NCBI RefSeq assembly: GCF_900102915.1
Contig: NZ_FNGG01000003.1
Span: 182,295 to 246,294 of the forward strand
Direction of reading: 5' to 3'
Length of the DNA stretch: 64,000 bases
From: Salinimicrobium catena
Lineage (GTDB): Bacteria; Bacteroidota; Bacteroidia; Flavobacteriales; Flavobacteriaceae
Under the pieces are notes generated by a model that saw only the letters and a program-made list of their open reading frames with translations, did not search any database and was not told the DNA's origin. The position numbers were made by a program, and so were the translations under genes. Positions 41,685-49,565 of the stretch are shown piece by piece; position 1 is the stretch's first letter; every line of letters begins with the position of its first letter.

Positions 41685-41951
41685 ATGAAACCTCTCATTT
41701 GCCAAAGCTGTGGCTTCCCTTTTACAGCTGAAACCCGGGGAACTAACAGAGACGGCACTAAAAATAACGATTACTGTATCAATTGTTATAAGAACGGCGA
41801 GTTTACAGACCATCACCTCACCATGCATGAACTGGAACGGCGGTACCTGGAAATGGCCCAGGAGCACAATGAGATCAGCCTGGAGGAAGCCCGGCAGATC
41901 ATAAGAACTCTTCCAGATCTAAAACGATGGAAAATGACCAACCTTCTATAG
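41685..41951 (+). CDS. putative zinc-ribbon domain protein, 88 aa
   Basis: The protein opens with four cysteines in two pairs, KPLICQSCGFPF and NNDYCINCYKNGEF, that match the putative zinc-ribbon domain family PF12674. A helical tail follows (MHELERRYLEMAQEHNEISL and RQIIRTLPDLKRWK). Function is unknown; such proteins may bind partner proteins or nucleic acid. It is the second gene of the operon with the TerB-like gene. Confidence 0.82.
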   Translation: MKPLICQSCGFPFTAETRGTNRDGTKNNDYCINCYKNGEFTDHHLTMHELERRYLEMAQEHNEISLEEARQIIRTLPDLKRWKMTNLL

Positions 41952-41999
41952 GCATTCCTGTTCAAATGCTTAATATTTAATGTTTTGTGTAATTTGACT

Positions 42000-42007
42000 T
42001 ATCTTTG
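42000..42007 (+). promoter_or_regulatory. -7 element of the azurin-like gene
   Basis: TATCTTTG at 42000-42007 is a perfect TAnnTTTG, 50 bp before the ATG. No TGAY-N4-RTCA palindrome lies at the regulon spacing, so the gene is probably controlled separately. Confidence 0.55.
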
Positions 42008-42057
42008 AGTAGCCCATTAATGGCTATAAAAACAAAACGAACCAAAAACCCAGTTTT

Positions 42058-42621
42058 ATGAAAAAGATAAGTTTGATTCTTGCGTTGATGATCTCCTTTG
42101 TGATTACCAGTTGTGGAGATGAAAAAAAAGAAGAAGAAAAGATCACCATTGGTGATAATAATACTTTTGAAACAATAGATACAGAGGAGGCGACCATGGA
42201 GACCGACACGGCAGCTGCTGCAACAGATACCCTGCAGAGGGAGGAAGGAGTAGTGGAAGTGCAACTTACCGGTGATGACCAAATGAAGTTTAATCTAAAG
42301 GAAATAAAGGTTAAGGCCGGTCAAACGGTTAAGCTTACCCTGAAGCATGTTGGGCAGCTTGAAGAAAACGTGATGGGGCACAATTTTGTACTGCTAAAAC
42401 AGGGAACAGACCTGGCGAAGTTTGCCCAGCAGGCAGCGTCTGCAAAAAGCAACGACTATATTCCGCAGAATACAGATAAGGTGATCGCGAACACCGAAAT
42501 GATAGGGGGAGGTGAAGAAACTACCATAGAATTCAAAGCACCTGCCGCCGGCACTTATGATTTTATCTGTAGTTTTCCCGGACATTACATTCAGATGCAG
42601 GGAAAATTCATTGTAGAATAG
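42058..42621 (+). CDS. azurin-like type 1 copper lipoprotein
   Basis: The 187-aa protein has a lipoprotein signal peptide ending VITSCGDEK, an acidic linker (ETIDTEEATMETDTAAAATD) and a cupredoxin domain of azurin type. The copper ligands are visible: His in MGHNFVLLKQG, and the Cys-His-Met set in DFICSFPGHYIQMQGKF. Azurins carry single electrons between periplasmic redox proteins, such as cytochromes and reductases. It sits inside the stress cluster but with an ordinary promoter and no box. Confidence 0.92.
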   Translation: MKKISLILALMISFVITSCGDEKKEEEKITIGDNNTFETIDTEEATMETDTAAAATDTLQREEGVVEVQLTGDDQMKFNLKEIKVKAGQTVKLTLKHVGQLEENVMGHNFVLLKQGTDLAKFAQQAASAKSNDYIPQNTDKVIANTEMIGGGEETTIEFKAPAAGTYDFICSFPGHYIQMQGKFIVE

Positions 42622-42624
42622 ATA

Positions 42625-42701
42625 GAAAAAACCTGTCTTAAAATTAGTCGTATCCTCTCATTTCATTACAGGATCATGGATAATTTTTGAGACAGGTTTT
42701 T
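42625..42701. terminator. bidirectional long-stem terminator
   Basis: AAAAACCTGTCT (around 42627-42638) pairs with AGACAGGTTTTT (42690-42701), and an inner AAAATTA/TAATTTT stem extends it; the loop is about 35 nt. It lies between the convergent azurin and Usp genes. Confidence 0.75.
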
Positions 42702-42703
42702 CT

Positions 42704-43519
42704 TTATATTAGAGCCGGTAGGGTAAGAATGGGCACCTTGGTGCAGGATTGCATTTTCTTAACCTTGTCGCGCTTGATTACCTTGTTGATCTCACTTTTT
42801 TCAGGATGTTCGCCTATCACTACCATATCGGGCCGGGTTTCGTCTATGGTCTTTTGCAGGGTCTCATAGACATGCGGGGAATGAATGGATTCATACTCCA
42901 GTAGTTCATAAGAAATCCTCTTCTCAACCTTAATTCTGAAGTCTTCAAGAGCTTTCTGTGCGGTTTCTCCGTCTTTATGGGTAATATGCACCACCTTGAT
43001 CCTCGCATTGATGGGTGATAACATTGTGGTGACATCCAGTAGGTATGCTATGTCTTCATCTTCAAGGGTGCTTGCGAAAAGTACCTGTGCTATTTTTCCC
43101 GGCTGTTGGTCTGGAGGCACGGCAAGTATAGGAAAATGAGAGATTTGAATAAGCTCTTTGGTAGTGCTGCCTACCAGCAGCTCTTTGAGCGTACTGGTGC
43201 CACAGGATCCCATAATGATCATCTGTACATCCATATCCCGCACAAAATCCAGAATGGCATGAGGTACGTTTTTGCCTTTTACAGCCGCAACAGAAATTTC
43301 AGCTTCTGAAAATCCTTCCTTGAGATATTTCTTACAGTATTCCAGGAGTTTTTCCTGGTGGTGTTTTCTGCTTTCCACTTTTCCACCTTCTTCTTCAGAA
43401 GGGCTGTAGACGTGCAGGGCAATGACGTCAGACTGAAGCATCTTACCCAGATAGTCTGCATATTTTAAAGCAGCTACAGAATTCATTGAGTAATCGGTGG
43501 CGTAAATTATCTTTTTCAT
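42704..43519 (-). CDS. tandem universal stress protein
   Basis: The 271-aa protein has two Usp domains. The first opens MKKIIYATDYSMNSVAALKY and ends VQMIIMGSCGTSTLKELLVG, an intact G-x2-G-like loop; the second ends MVVIGEHPEKSEINKVIKRD, where the loop is changed. It differs from the three Usps at 36.3-38.9 kb, so it is an older paralogue. It is monocistronic, with a TGAY-N4-RTCA box 53-64 bp upstream of its ATG. Confidence 0.92.
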   Translation of the reverse strand: MKKIIYATDYSMNSVAALKYADYLGKMLQSDVIALHVYSPSEEEGGKVESRKHHQEKLLEYCKKYLKEGFSEAEISVAAVKGKNVPHAILDFVRDMDVQMIIMGSCGTSTLKELLVGSTTKELIQISHFPILAVPPDQQPGKIAQVLFASTLEDEDIAYLLDVTTMLSPINARIKVVHITHKDGETAQKALEDFRIKVEKRISYELLEYESIHSPHVYETLQKTIDETRPDMVVIGEHPEKSEINKVIKRDKVKKMQSCTKVPILTLPALI

Positions 43520-43540
43520 TACCTAAAATGATTAACAGCT

Positions 43541-43583
43541 TAAAATTAAATAATACACGGAGTCAAAAGTATGACGTATGTCA
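43541..43583 (-). promoter_or_regulatory. TGAY-N4-RTCA box and -7 element of the fourth Usp
   Basis: TGACGTATGTCA at 43572-43583 overlaps the end of the mlaD gene. Minus-strand TAATTTTA (43541-43548) matches five of six consensus positions and ends 36.5 bp from the centre. Confidence 0.73.
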
Positions 43584-44576
43584 CCTATTGTTCTCATTTT
43601 TGCCTTCCCTCGCTTTTCGGCGTTCCAGTTTTCTAAAATATCCCCTAAACAGAATATTGTGCTGCAGGGCCTTCATGTTCTCATCAAATTTTTTGCTGGC
43701 TTCTTCGGCATTTTGAAGAGTAGCATCCAGGTGGTTCACTACGGTGGTGTCATTGATAATGTGGTTAAGGATGCCTTCTCCTGTCTTTATTTCTTCGGAA
43801 AACTCCTGGAGGTTAGCTGTCATAAGCTTCATTTCCTCTGCAGATTGACCCAGGTCGGCAATGATCTGAGAAACTTCACCTGCAGCCGAAGTATCGTTCA
43901 AAATGAGTCCCGCCAGGCTTTCTTCTAGATTAACTGAAGATAGAATTTTGTTGAGCCTGTTCACAGAAACTGCAGCGGCTTCGCTGGTTCTGCGAAGTCC
44001 GGCGATACTTTTTTTAATATCTGTGGCCATGCCTTCGTCCTTTATCAGCGCCCCGAGCGTACCTTCTCCATCATTGATCGCTGTGGTGATCTTCAACAGG
44101 TCGGCAGTTAAAAGGGCGGCATTTTCGTTGGTGGTATTGAGTGTGGTGAGCATATCGGCCGTCGCAATCTTACTTATGGATTCTATAGTATCACCCGGAT
44201 TGATCATTGAAGATCCTTCCTCTTCGCCGGGTACCAGGTTCACCACCATGCTGCCCACCAGCCCGTCTGAACTTATGGTGGCACGGGTGTCTTTTTTGAT
44301 ATGCCGCCTTGTCTTCTCGTTGATCAGCATTTCGACCACTATGCTGGTGTCGTTCAGAATAAGGATATCTCTTACAGTACCCACGTTCACGCCGGCAAAG
44401 CGCACATTGTTCCCGGTCTGCAGGCCGCTAACGTTCTTAAAAACTGAATGAATCCTTATCGAATCCCCAAACAGGTTCTGCCTGTTTCCAATAAAATAAA
44501 CTGCCAGAACAAAGATGGTGATTCCTGCGATTACAAATATCCCGAGCTTGATATTTTGTGCGTTCCTGTTTCTCAT
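43581..44576 (-). CDS. mlaD: MlaD-type MCE lipid-transport protein
   Basis: The 331-aa protein has one N-terminal membrane helix (LGIFVIAGITIFVLAVYFIG) and an MCE domain whose signature is SVFKNVSGLQTGNNVRFAGV, followed by VNVGTVRDI. The rest is a long coiled-coil region to the C-terminus (KLMTANLQEFSEEIKTGEGI). MlaD binds the MlaE-MlaF transporter and passes phospholipid between the outer and inner membrane. It lies 6 bp after mlaF, and the Usp box sits at its 3' end. Confidence 0.9.
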   Translation of the reverse strand: MRNRNAQNIKLGIFVIAGITIFVLAVYFIGNRQNLFGDSIRIHSVFKNVSGLQTGNNVRFAGVNVGTVRDILILNDTSIVVEMLINEKTRRHIKKDTRATISSDGLVGSMVVNLVPGEEEGSSMINPGDTIESISKIATADMLTTLNTTNENAALLTADLLKITTAINDGEGTLGALIKDEGMATDIKKSIAGLRRTSEAAAVSVNRLNKILSSVNLEESLAGLILNDTSAAGEVSQIIADLGQSAEEMKLMTANLQEFSEEIKTGEGILNHIINDTTVVNHLDATLQNAEEASKKFDENMKALQHNILFRGYFRKLERRKAREGKNENNR

Positions 44577-44582
44577 TTCAAA

Positions 44583-45338
44583 TCATTTAAAGAAGGCTTT
44601 TATTTTTGGATCTTTTGAGGTTGACAACTCCTGAAAAGTTCCCTGTGCATAATTGGTTCCCTCGAGCAGCAGGATCATTCGGTTGGAAATGACCCGGGCG
44701 CAATCCACATCGTGTGTAATGATGAGGGAGGAGGTCTTGTATTTTTTCTGAATATCCATCATTAAGAGAATGATCTCTTTTGCTGTTATGGGGTCCAGTC
44801 CGGTAGTAGGTTCATCATACAGAATGATCTTCGGCTTGAGGATCAAAGCCCGCGCCAGGGCAATTCGCCGCTGCATTCCGCCGGAGAGTTCAGCGGGCAT
44901 TAACGATTTTGTATGGGCCAATCCCACACTTTCCAGGGCTTCTTCCACCATTTCATTGGTGTTACCGCCTTTAAACTTCTTTTTGTGGCGTCTTAGCGGA
45001 AACTCCAGATTTTCCTGTACGGTCATGGAGTCATACAAGGCGCTTCCCTGAAAAAGGAAACCGATCTCTGCCCGCAATTCGTCCTTTTCCTGGTGATGCA
45101 GTTCCAGCATGTTTTTGCCCAGAATCTCGACCTCTCCGCTATCCGGTTCCATAAGGCCTACCATACACTTGATCATGACCGATTTTCCCGAACCCGATTT
45201 CCCCATCAGTACCAGGTTTTCACCGTCATAGATCTCCATGTTAAAATTGTCAAGCACTACCTGGTCACCGAAACTCTTACAGAGATTCCTGATGCTAATT
45301 ACAGCTTTACCGTGTGTATGTGCAGCTGAATTTTCCAT
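44583..45338 (-). CDS. mlaF: MlaF-type ABC transporter ATP-binding protein
   Basis: The 251-aa ABC ATPase has Walker A GKSGSGKSV, the signature LSGGMQRRIALARA and Walker B KIILYDEPTTGLDP. It powers the MCE transporter formed with the adjacent permease and MlaD. Its gene starts just after the mlaE stop, so the three subunits are produced together. The order in the operon is mlaE, mlaF, mlaD. Confidence 0.92.
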   Translation of the reverse strand: MENSAAHTHGKAVISIRNLCKSFGDQVVLDNFNMEIYDGENLVLMGKSGSGKSVMIKCMVGLMEPDSGEVEILGKNMLELHHQEKDELRAEIGFLFQGSALYDSMTVQENLEFPLRRHKKKFKGGNTNEMVEEALESVGLAHTKSLMPAELSGGMQRRIALARALILKPKIILYDEPTTGLDPITAKEIILLMMDIQKKYKTSSLIITHDVDCARVISNRMILLLEGTNYAQGTFQELSTSKDPKIKAFFK

Positions 45339-46118
45339 CTATCCGTAAATTATATCCGAAACAAAAACGGCTATGAAATCAATGATAAAAAGCAGGAGGG
45401 AAGTGAAAACCACGGCAGAGTTAGAGGCTTTACCCACTCCCTCTGTCCCTTTACTGCTGTTGTAACCCTTAAAACAACCAACCACGCCTATAGCAAATCC
45501 GAAGAAAAAAGATTTGATCGTCGCCGGCATAAGGTCACTGAACTTTATGGCTTCAAAGACCTCATTGAAATAAAGCAGGAACGAAACATTTCCTTTTACA
45601 TACTCCACCAGGGCCGAACCAAAAAGAGCGATAAGATCACCTATCAGGATGAGGACCGGGAGCATGAGAGTGGCGGCTAAAATTCTGGTCACCACCAGGA
45701 ATTTGAACGGATTGGTGCCCGAAACCTCCATGGCGTCTATCTGTTCGGTCACCCGCATGGAGCCCAGTTCGGCCCCAATGCTGGAACCTATCCTGCCGGC
45801 GCAGATCAGTGCTATAATGACAGGCCCTATTTCCCGTACTATGGAAATACTTATCATGGAAGGCATCCAGGATACTGCACCAAATTCGAGTAAAGTTGGG
45901 CGTGACTGCAAAGTGAAAACCAGGCCAAGAATGAATCCTGTCACTCCCACCAGGAGCAGGGACTTGTTACCCATTTGATAACACTGTTTTAGAAACTCCC
46001 TGAATTCAAAGGGCCAGGAAAAGAGCTCTTTAAAGAACCTGCCGGCGAACCGTGAGAGTGCACCAATTTCCATAAAAAAAGAAGAAACGTTTGCTGTTGC
46101 CGTGTAATTATGGTTCAT
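45339..46118 (-). CDS. mlaE: MlaE-type ABC transporter permease
   Basis: The 259-aa membrane protein belongs to the MlaE/YrbE permease family. It has the conserved SIVREIGPVIIALICAGRIG and AELGSMRVTEQIDAMEVSGT stretches, and about six helices. With MlaF and MlaD it moves phospholipids across the envelope to keep outer-membrane asymmetry. It is the first gene of the mla operon. A near-perfect member of the stress boxes (46174-46185) lies upstream at the regulon spacing. Confidence 0.92.
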   Translation of the reverse strand: MNHNYTATANVSSFFMEIGALSRFAGRFFKELFSWPFEFREFLKQCYQMGNKSLLLVGVTGFILGLVFTLQSRPTLLEFGAVSWMPSMISISIVREIGPVIIALICAGRIGSSIGAELGSMRVTEQIDAMEVSGTNPFKFLVVTRILAATLMLPVLILIGDLIALFGSALVEYVKGNVSFLLYFNEVFEAIKFSDLMPATIKSFFFGFAIGVVGCFKGYNSSKGTEGVGKASNSAVVFTSLLLFIIDFIAVFVSDIIYG

Positions 46119-46142
46119 TTCTCGCCGGTTTGAAGTTCCTTA

Positions 46143-46185
46143 TAAATTTAACTCAATTGACCCGGCAGATGAATGATTTTTCTCA
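46143..46185 (-). promoter_or_regulatory. degenerate TGAY-N4-RTCA box and -7 element of the mla operon
   Basis: TGATTTTTCTCA at 46174-46185 has one mismatch (CTCA for RTCA). Minus-strand TAAATTTA at 46143-46150 ends exactly 36.5 bp from its centre, the same -7 as the Usp operon. Confidence 0.55.
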
Positions 46186-46217
46186 GGTTTCCCCGGTCCC
46201 TGTTTTTCGGTTCATAT

Positions 46218-46658
46218 TCATTCGGGGGTAAGATCTTCAGAGTCCATTATTTCTTCCGTAAGCCTGTAGACCTCCTTCCGGTTGTTTCTAAAACTCTTTA
46301 CAAATTGAGAGATCTCATCCTCAATGATTTCATGTGTCTTAATGAAGTTTTCAGGATCTATTCCCTTGTCATTGTTCATTAATCCCGACAAGTGTTCAAG
46401 ATGATCCTGTAATTTGTCCAGGATTTTCCTGCCATCGTCGCTCAACTGGTGAAGGTCTGAGAGCAATTTGCTAACGGCGACCGAATTCTGTGCTTTTTCT
46501 ATCCAAATGGAGTATTTGCCTATAAGACGTTGCAGGAACTGCAGGTCTCCAATATAGAATTCCAGGTCAGATTTCCAGTGGCGGGTGAGAATATATAACT
46601 CCTGCCAGTTGGCTTTTTTAATATCCCCGTTTTTCAATCGGCTTCTGAAGGTTTCCAT
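46218..46658 (-). CDS. coiled-coil protein of a WKxxL family (paralogue 3)
   Basis: The 146-aa helical protein has TRHWKSDLEFYIGDLQFLQR, matching the motif of the proteins at 32747-33190 and 33202-33633 (W-[KQ]-x2-[LI], then F-[LF]). The tail ISQFVKSFRNNRKEVYRLTE aligns with their last helices. A longer frame begins at 46682, but that region holds the promoter -7; the ATG at 46658 (METFRSRL) is used. It is monocistronic, with its own TGAY-N4-RTCA box. No known function. Confidence 0.75.
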   Translation of the reverse strand: METFRSRLKNGDIKKANWQELYILTRHWKSDLEFYIGDLQFLQRLIGKYSIWIEKAQNSVAVSKLLSDLHQLSDDGRKILDKLQDHLEHLSGLMNNDKGIDPENFIKTHEIIEDEISQFVKSFRNNRKEVYRLTEEIMDSEDLTPE

Positions 46659-46678
46659 TTCTACACAATTTGTCAATA

Positions 46679-46721
46679 CCAAAGTAGCTTTTTGCGGTTC
46701 CTTAATAAATGACTTTGATCA
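46679..46721 (-). promoter_or_regulatory. TGAY-N4-RTCA box and -7 element of 46658-46218
   Basis: TGACTTTGATCA at 46710-46721 is centred 36.5 bp from the end of minus-strand TACTTTGG (46679-46686; five of six positions). Its divergent partner box begins 7 bp further right. Confidence 0.68.
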
Positions 46722-46728
46722 TTCTTAC

Positions 46729-46771
46729 TGACGGATATCATTTAAATAATAGGTGGTATTCAATAAATTTA
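46729..46771 (+). promoter_or_regulatory. TGAY-N4-RTCA box and -7 element of the hydrolase operon
   Basis: TGACGGATATCA at 46729-46740 is centred 36.5 bp from the end of TAAATTTA (46764-46771). It is back-to-back with the box at 46710-46721; the two centres are 19 bp apart. Confidence 0.72.
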
Positions 46772-46830
46772 ATAGAAATGTATCACGTCTCATAGCATAT
46801 TTACAAAAAATTGGCTGATGCTAAGTTAGA

Positions 46831-47475
46831 ATGGGGAATTCATTGCAAAAACCGGGATTTAGAAACATTGAGCTAAAAGAGGTGACGCTCCAGGCAGATC
46901 TTATCATTCCCGAAAACAGTGTGGGACTGGTGATCTTTTCTCACGGTAGTGGCAGCAGCAGGTTGAGCAAGCGCAACATTTATGTGGCTTCCCAGCTTCA
47001 AAAAAAGGGTTTGTCCACCCTGCTTTTTGACCTGTTGACCGAAGAAGAGGATAAGAATTATTCGGCCAGGTTCAATATTGATCTGCTTACAAAACGGCTG
47101 GTCGAAGTTATCCAGTGGTTGAACCACGAGCCCTGGACGGCCCATTTGAACAAAAGTCTTTTTGGAGCCAGTACCGGTGCTGCATCTGCCTTGCTGGCTG
47201 CAGCCCAGCTTGGTGAGGAGATCAAAGCCGTAGTGTCAAGAGGAGGCAGGGTAGACATGGCAGGAGATAAATTAGGTAAAGTAGTAGCTCCCACTTTGTT
47301 CATAGTAGGGGGTGATGATGACGTAGTATTACAGCTGAACGAAAAAGCCTTCGTCAGCCTTAATTGTGAAAAGCAACTTGAGATCATTCCGGGAGCTTCA
47401 CATTTATTCGAAGAGCCGGGGAAAATGGAAGAAGTAGCGCGCTTATCAGCAGAATGGTTCAGTGAATATTTATAA
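46831..47475 (+). CDS. dienelactone-hydrolase-like alpha/beta hydrolase
   Basis: The 214-aa alpha/beta hydrolase has a nucleophile elbow GASTGAAS (G-x-S-x-G), an oxyanion-side SHGSGSSRLSKRN, Asp in IVGGDDDVVLQL and His in GASHLFEEP. It has the family form of dienelactone hydrolase-like proteins that lie next to, or are fused with, phosphoribosyltransferases in other bacteria. The substrate is unknown. The next gene, a phosphoribosyltransferase, starts 7 bp after its stop, so they are one operon. Confidence 0.88.
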   Translation: MGNSLQKPGFRNIELKEVTLQADLIIPENSVGLVIFSHGSGSSRLSKRNIYVASQLQKKGLSTLLFDLLTEEEDKNYSARFNIDLLTKRLVEVIQWLNHEPWTAHLNKSLFGASTGAASALLAAAQLGEEIKAVVSRGGRVDMAGDKLGKVVAPTLFIVGGDDDVVLQLNEKAFVSLNCEKQLEIIPGASHLFEEPGKMEEVARLSAEWFSEYL

Positions 47476-47482
47476 CTATCAT

Positions 47483-48130
47483 ATGTATTCAGACAGAGAG
47501 GATGCCGGCTACAGATTGGCCCGGCACCTGCAAACGTATAAAGGCAGGGAGGTAGTTGTCCTGGCCATACCCCGGGGAGGACTTCCTTTGGGTGAAATCG
47601 TGGCCAAAGAACTGAATGCCCCTTTAGATGTGGTGATCATCAAAAAGATAGGACATCCTTATAATCCGGAATTCGCCGCAGGGGCATTGAACGAAGAGGG
47701 GTATGTGCTTAACCCCGATGCTCATGTTCCTGAAGAATTTTTAGACCGGGAAGTGAAAAGACTAAAGATCGAAATCGATAAAAAGCATGAGCTTTACTAT
47801 TCAAAAACACAGCCTCACGAGCTGCGTGGGAAATGGGTCATCATTGTGGACGATGGAGTTGCCACCGGCAGTACCATGCTGGCCACGGTAAAGCTGGTAG
47901 CCAAAAAAGAACCGGCAGGGATCGTGGTCGCTATTCCCGTGGCACCTTCAGGGACGATAAGAAAATTGGAAACTTCACCGCAAATAGATGAAGTAGTGTG
48001 CCTGGAGCAGCCCCCTTATTTTGGCAGTGTGGGGCAATTCTATGAAAACTTCTTTTCGGTGACCGATGAAAAGGCTGTAGCCATTCTCGAAAGGGCGAAT
48101 AGGAATTTCCCCAATGAAAAAGAGGCTTAA
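47483..48130 (+). CDS. phosphoribosyltransferase family protein
   Basis: The 215-aa protein has the type I PRTase fold with the PRPP loop WVIIVDDGVATGSTMLATV. It opens YSDREDAGYRLARHLQTYKG and has VLAIPRGGLPLGEIVAKELN, a group with unknown base substrate. A GTG frame begins at 47462 within the preceding gene; the ATG at 47483 follows its stop and is preferred. The mycobacterial Rv0571c protein in the DosR regulon fuses a PRTase with this hydrolase type. The gene ends inside a terminator. Confidence 0.88.
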   Translation: MYSDREDAGYRLARHLQTYKGREVVVLAIPRGGLPLGEIVAKELNAPLDVVIIKKIGHPYNPEFAAGALNEEGYVLNPDAHVPEEFLDREVKRLKIEIDKKHELYYSKTQPHELRGKWVIIVDDGVATGSTMLATVKLVAKKEPAGIVVAIPVAPSGTIRKLETSPQIDEVVCLEQPPYFGSVGQFYENFFSVTDEKAVAILERANRNFPNEKEA

Positions 48131-48142
48131 AAAGCCTCTTTT
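48117..48142. terminator. bidirectional terminator overlapping the PRTase stop
   Basis: AAAAGAGGCTT (48118-48128) pairs with AAGCCTCTTTT (48132-48142); the TAA stop (48128-48130) lies across the top of the stem and loop. The convergent 48149-48655 gene can also use it. Confidence 0.82.
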
Positions 48143-48148
48143 CACTGA

Positions 48149-48655
48149 CTATAAAATATTTCCCTGTGAATCTGTCTTGATCCTTATCACTTCTTTACCG
48201 TTTTCCAGTTTGAGTTTATATCTCTTATCGGCACCTTTTTTATCGTGATAGTTCACAAGGTAAACGTCTTTAGACACCGTCCAATTTGGATATCTTTCCT
48301 TAACAGCGTTCCTTACTGCTTCTGGAAGTCCAATGTTCTTATATCTTTCAATGGTTCTTAACAGTTTGCCATCCCTGTCATAGGCTGCCAATACAGTTCC
48401 TTCAGGTATAAAAAAGCTTACCTCATAAGTGTCATAATCGTCGTGATAGATTTCTGATGATTTGATATCGTATTTTGCCACATGTTCCGACAAATTTTTT
48501 ACCGGTACGGCAACTTCTTCATTAGTTACGGCATCGAGATATTTATAATTCACCGCAACCAATTCCACTTCTTTGAGTTCCTCAGGTTCAGTGATCTGAC
48601 CGAGCATCGGATTGATCATTCCAAAAAGGAATAACAGTAATAACAGTTTTTTCAT
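48149..48655 (-). CDS. secreted PepSY-like protein, 168 aa
   Basis: A signal peptide (MKKLLLLLFLFGMINPML, cleavage near GQ) is followed by an exported domain. The C-terminal part, LPEAVRNAVKERYPNWTVSK then KRYKLKLENGKEVIRI, matches PepSY-like repeats (PF11396) found in periplasmic proteins of Bacteroidetes. Similar proteins are sometimes mislabelled as nicotinate-nucleotide adenylyltransferase. It has a TGAY-N4-RTCA box upstream with a weak -7 element, so it may belong to the regulon. Function unknown. Confidence 0.78.
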   Translation of the reverse strand: MKKLLLLLFLFGMINPMLGQITEPEELKEVELVAVNYKYLDAVTNEEVAVPVKNLSEHVAKYDIKSSEIYHDDYDTYEVSFFIPEGTVLAAYDRDGKLLRTIERYKNIGLPEAVRNAVKERYPNWTVSKDVYLVNYHDKKGADKRYKLKLENGKEVIRIKTDSQGNIL

Positions 48656-48681
48656 GACTTCGAAGTTTTGGTTAATGCAGT

Positions 48682-48724
48682 TTAAATTAATTTATATAAC
48701 TCACTGAAACAATGATATTTATCA
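48682..48724 (-). promoter_or_regulatory. TGAY-N4-RTCA box and weak -7 element of 48655-48149
   Basis: TGATATTTATCA at 48713-48724 is a perfect 12-bp palindrome in its arms. Minus-strand TAATTTAA (48682-48689) keeps four of six consensus positions and ends 36.5 bp away. Confidence 0.58.
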
Positions 48725-48739
48725 ATTACGGGAAGCGAA

Positions 48740-48782
48740 TGATAATTGTCATTTCAGAAGCCGTTGATAAACATTAATTTCA
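48740..48782 (+). promoter_or_regulatory. TGAY-N4-RTCA box and weak -7 element of the SDR gene
   Basis: TGATAATTGTCA at 48740-48751 is followed by TAATTTCA at 48775-48782, four of six consensus positions, ending 36.5 bp from the centre. It is divergent to the box at 48713-48724. Confidence 0.58.
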
Positions 48783-48801
48783 GGATCAAACACTTTTAGC
48801 C

Positions 48802-49563
48802 ATGAAAAGATTAAGAGATAAAGTAGTCATTATAACTGGTGGGGCCGGTGGCATTGGAAAGTCGACAGCAAAAAGATTTCTTGAGGAAGGAGCCAAGGTA
48901 CTGATCGTTGATCTTAAAGAAGAAGAACTGCAAAGGGTGAGTGAGGAGCTGAAAAATAAAAACTTAGCTGTTTACAGGGCAGATGTTTCAAGAGCTGAAG
49001 AAGTGAAGGCATATACTGAAGCCTGCCTGGAAAAATTCGGGCAAATTGATGTCTTTTTCAACAACGCCGGAATAGAAGGTAAATTTCTGCCCATAATGGA
49101 TTATCCCGAAGAAATTTTTGATCGTGTGATCGCGGTCAACCTAAAGGGGGTATGGCTGGGATGCCAGTACGTCATTCCAAAAATGCACGAAGGAAGCAGC
49201 GTGATCATCACTTCTTCTGTTGCCGGAATTAAGGGTTTTTCCAATCTTGGACCCTACGTGGCCAGCAAACACGCGGTGGTAGGTATTATGAGGGTAGCGG
49301 CCATGGAATTTGCCGAAAAAAAGATCAGGGTCAACAGCATTCATCCTGGACCGGTGAACAACAGGATGATAAGGTCTATTGAAGAGCAGATCTCACCCGA
49401 AGATCCTCAAAATGCTAAAGAAGGATTTGAAAATGCCACTTTGCTGCATCGTTACGCAGAAAATGAGGAAATTGCCGATCTCGCACTTTTCCTGGCTTCA
49501 GACCAGAGCAGCTATATCACGGGAACTATCCAGGTAATTGACGGCGGAATGTGCTTGGCGTAA
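48802..49563 (+). CDS. SDR family oxidoreductase (glucose/alcohol dehydrogenase-like)
   Basis: The 253-aa enzyme has the classic short-chain dehydrogenase fold. The cofactor motif is IITGGAGGIGKSTAKRF, then FNNAGIEG, catalytic Ser in VIITSSVAG, and Tyr-x3-Lys in YVASKHAVVG. An Asp in LIVDLKEEE at the end of strand 2 suggests NAD rather than NADP. Substrate is not defined; the group includes glucose 1-dehydrogenase and cyclopentanol dehydrogenase-like proteins. It is monocistronic within the stress cluster and could regenerate NAD when O2 is limiting (inference). Confidence 0.9.
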   Translation: MKRLRDKVVIITGGAGGIGKSTAKRFLEEGAKVLIVDLKEEELQRVSEELKNKNLAVYRADVSRAEEVKAYTEACLEKFGQIDVFFNNAGIEGKFLPIMDYPEEIFDRVIAVNLKGVWLGCQYVIPKMHEGSSVIITSSVAGIKGFSNLGPYVASKHAVVGIMRVAAMEFAEKKIRVNSIHPGPVNNRMIRSIEEQISPEDPQNAKEGFENATLLHRYAENEEIADLALFLASDQSSYITGTIQVIDGGMCLA

Positions 49564-49565
49564 AC

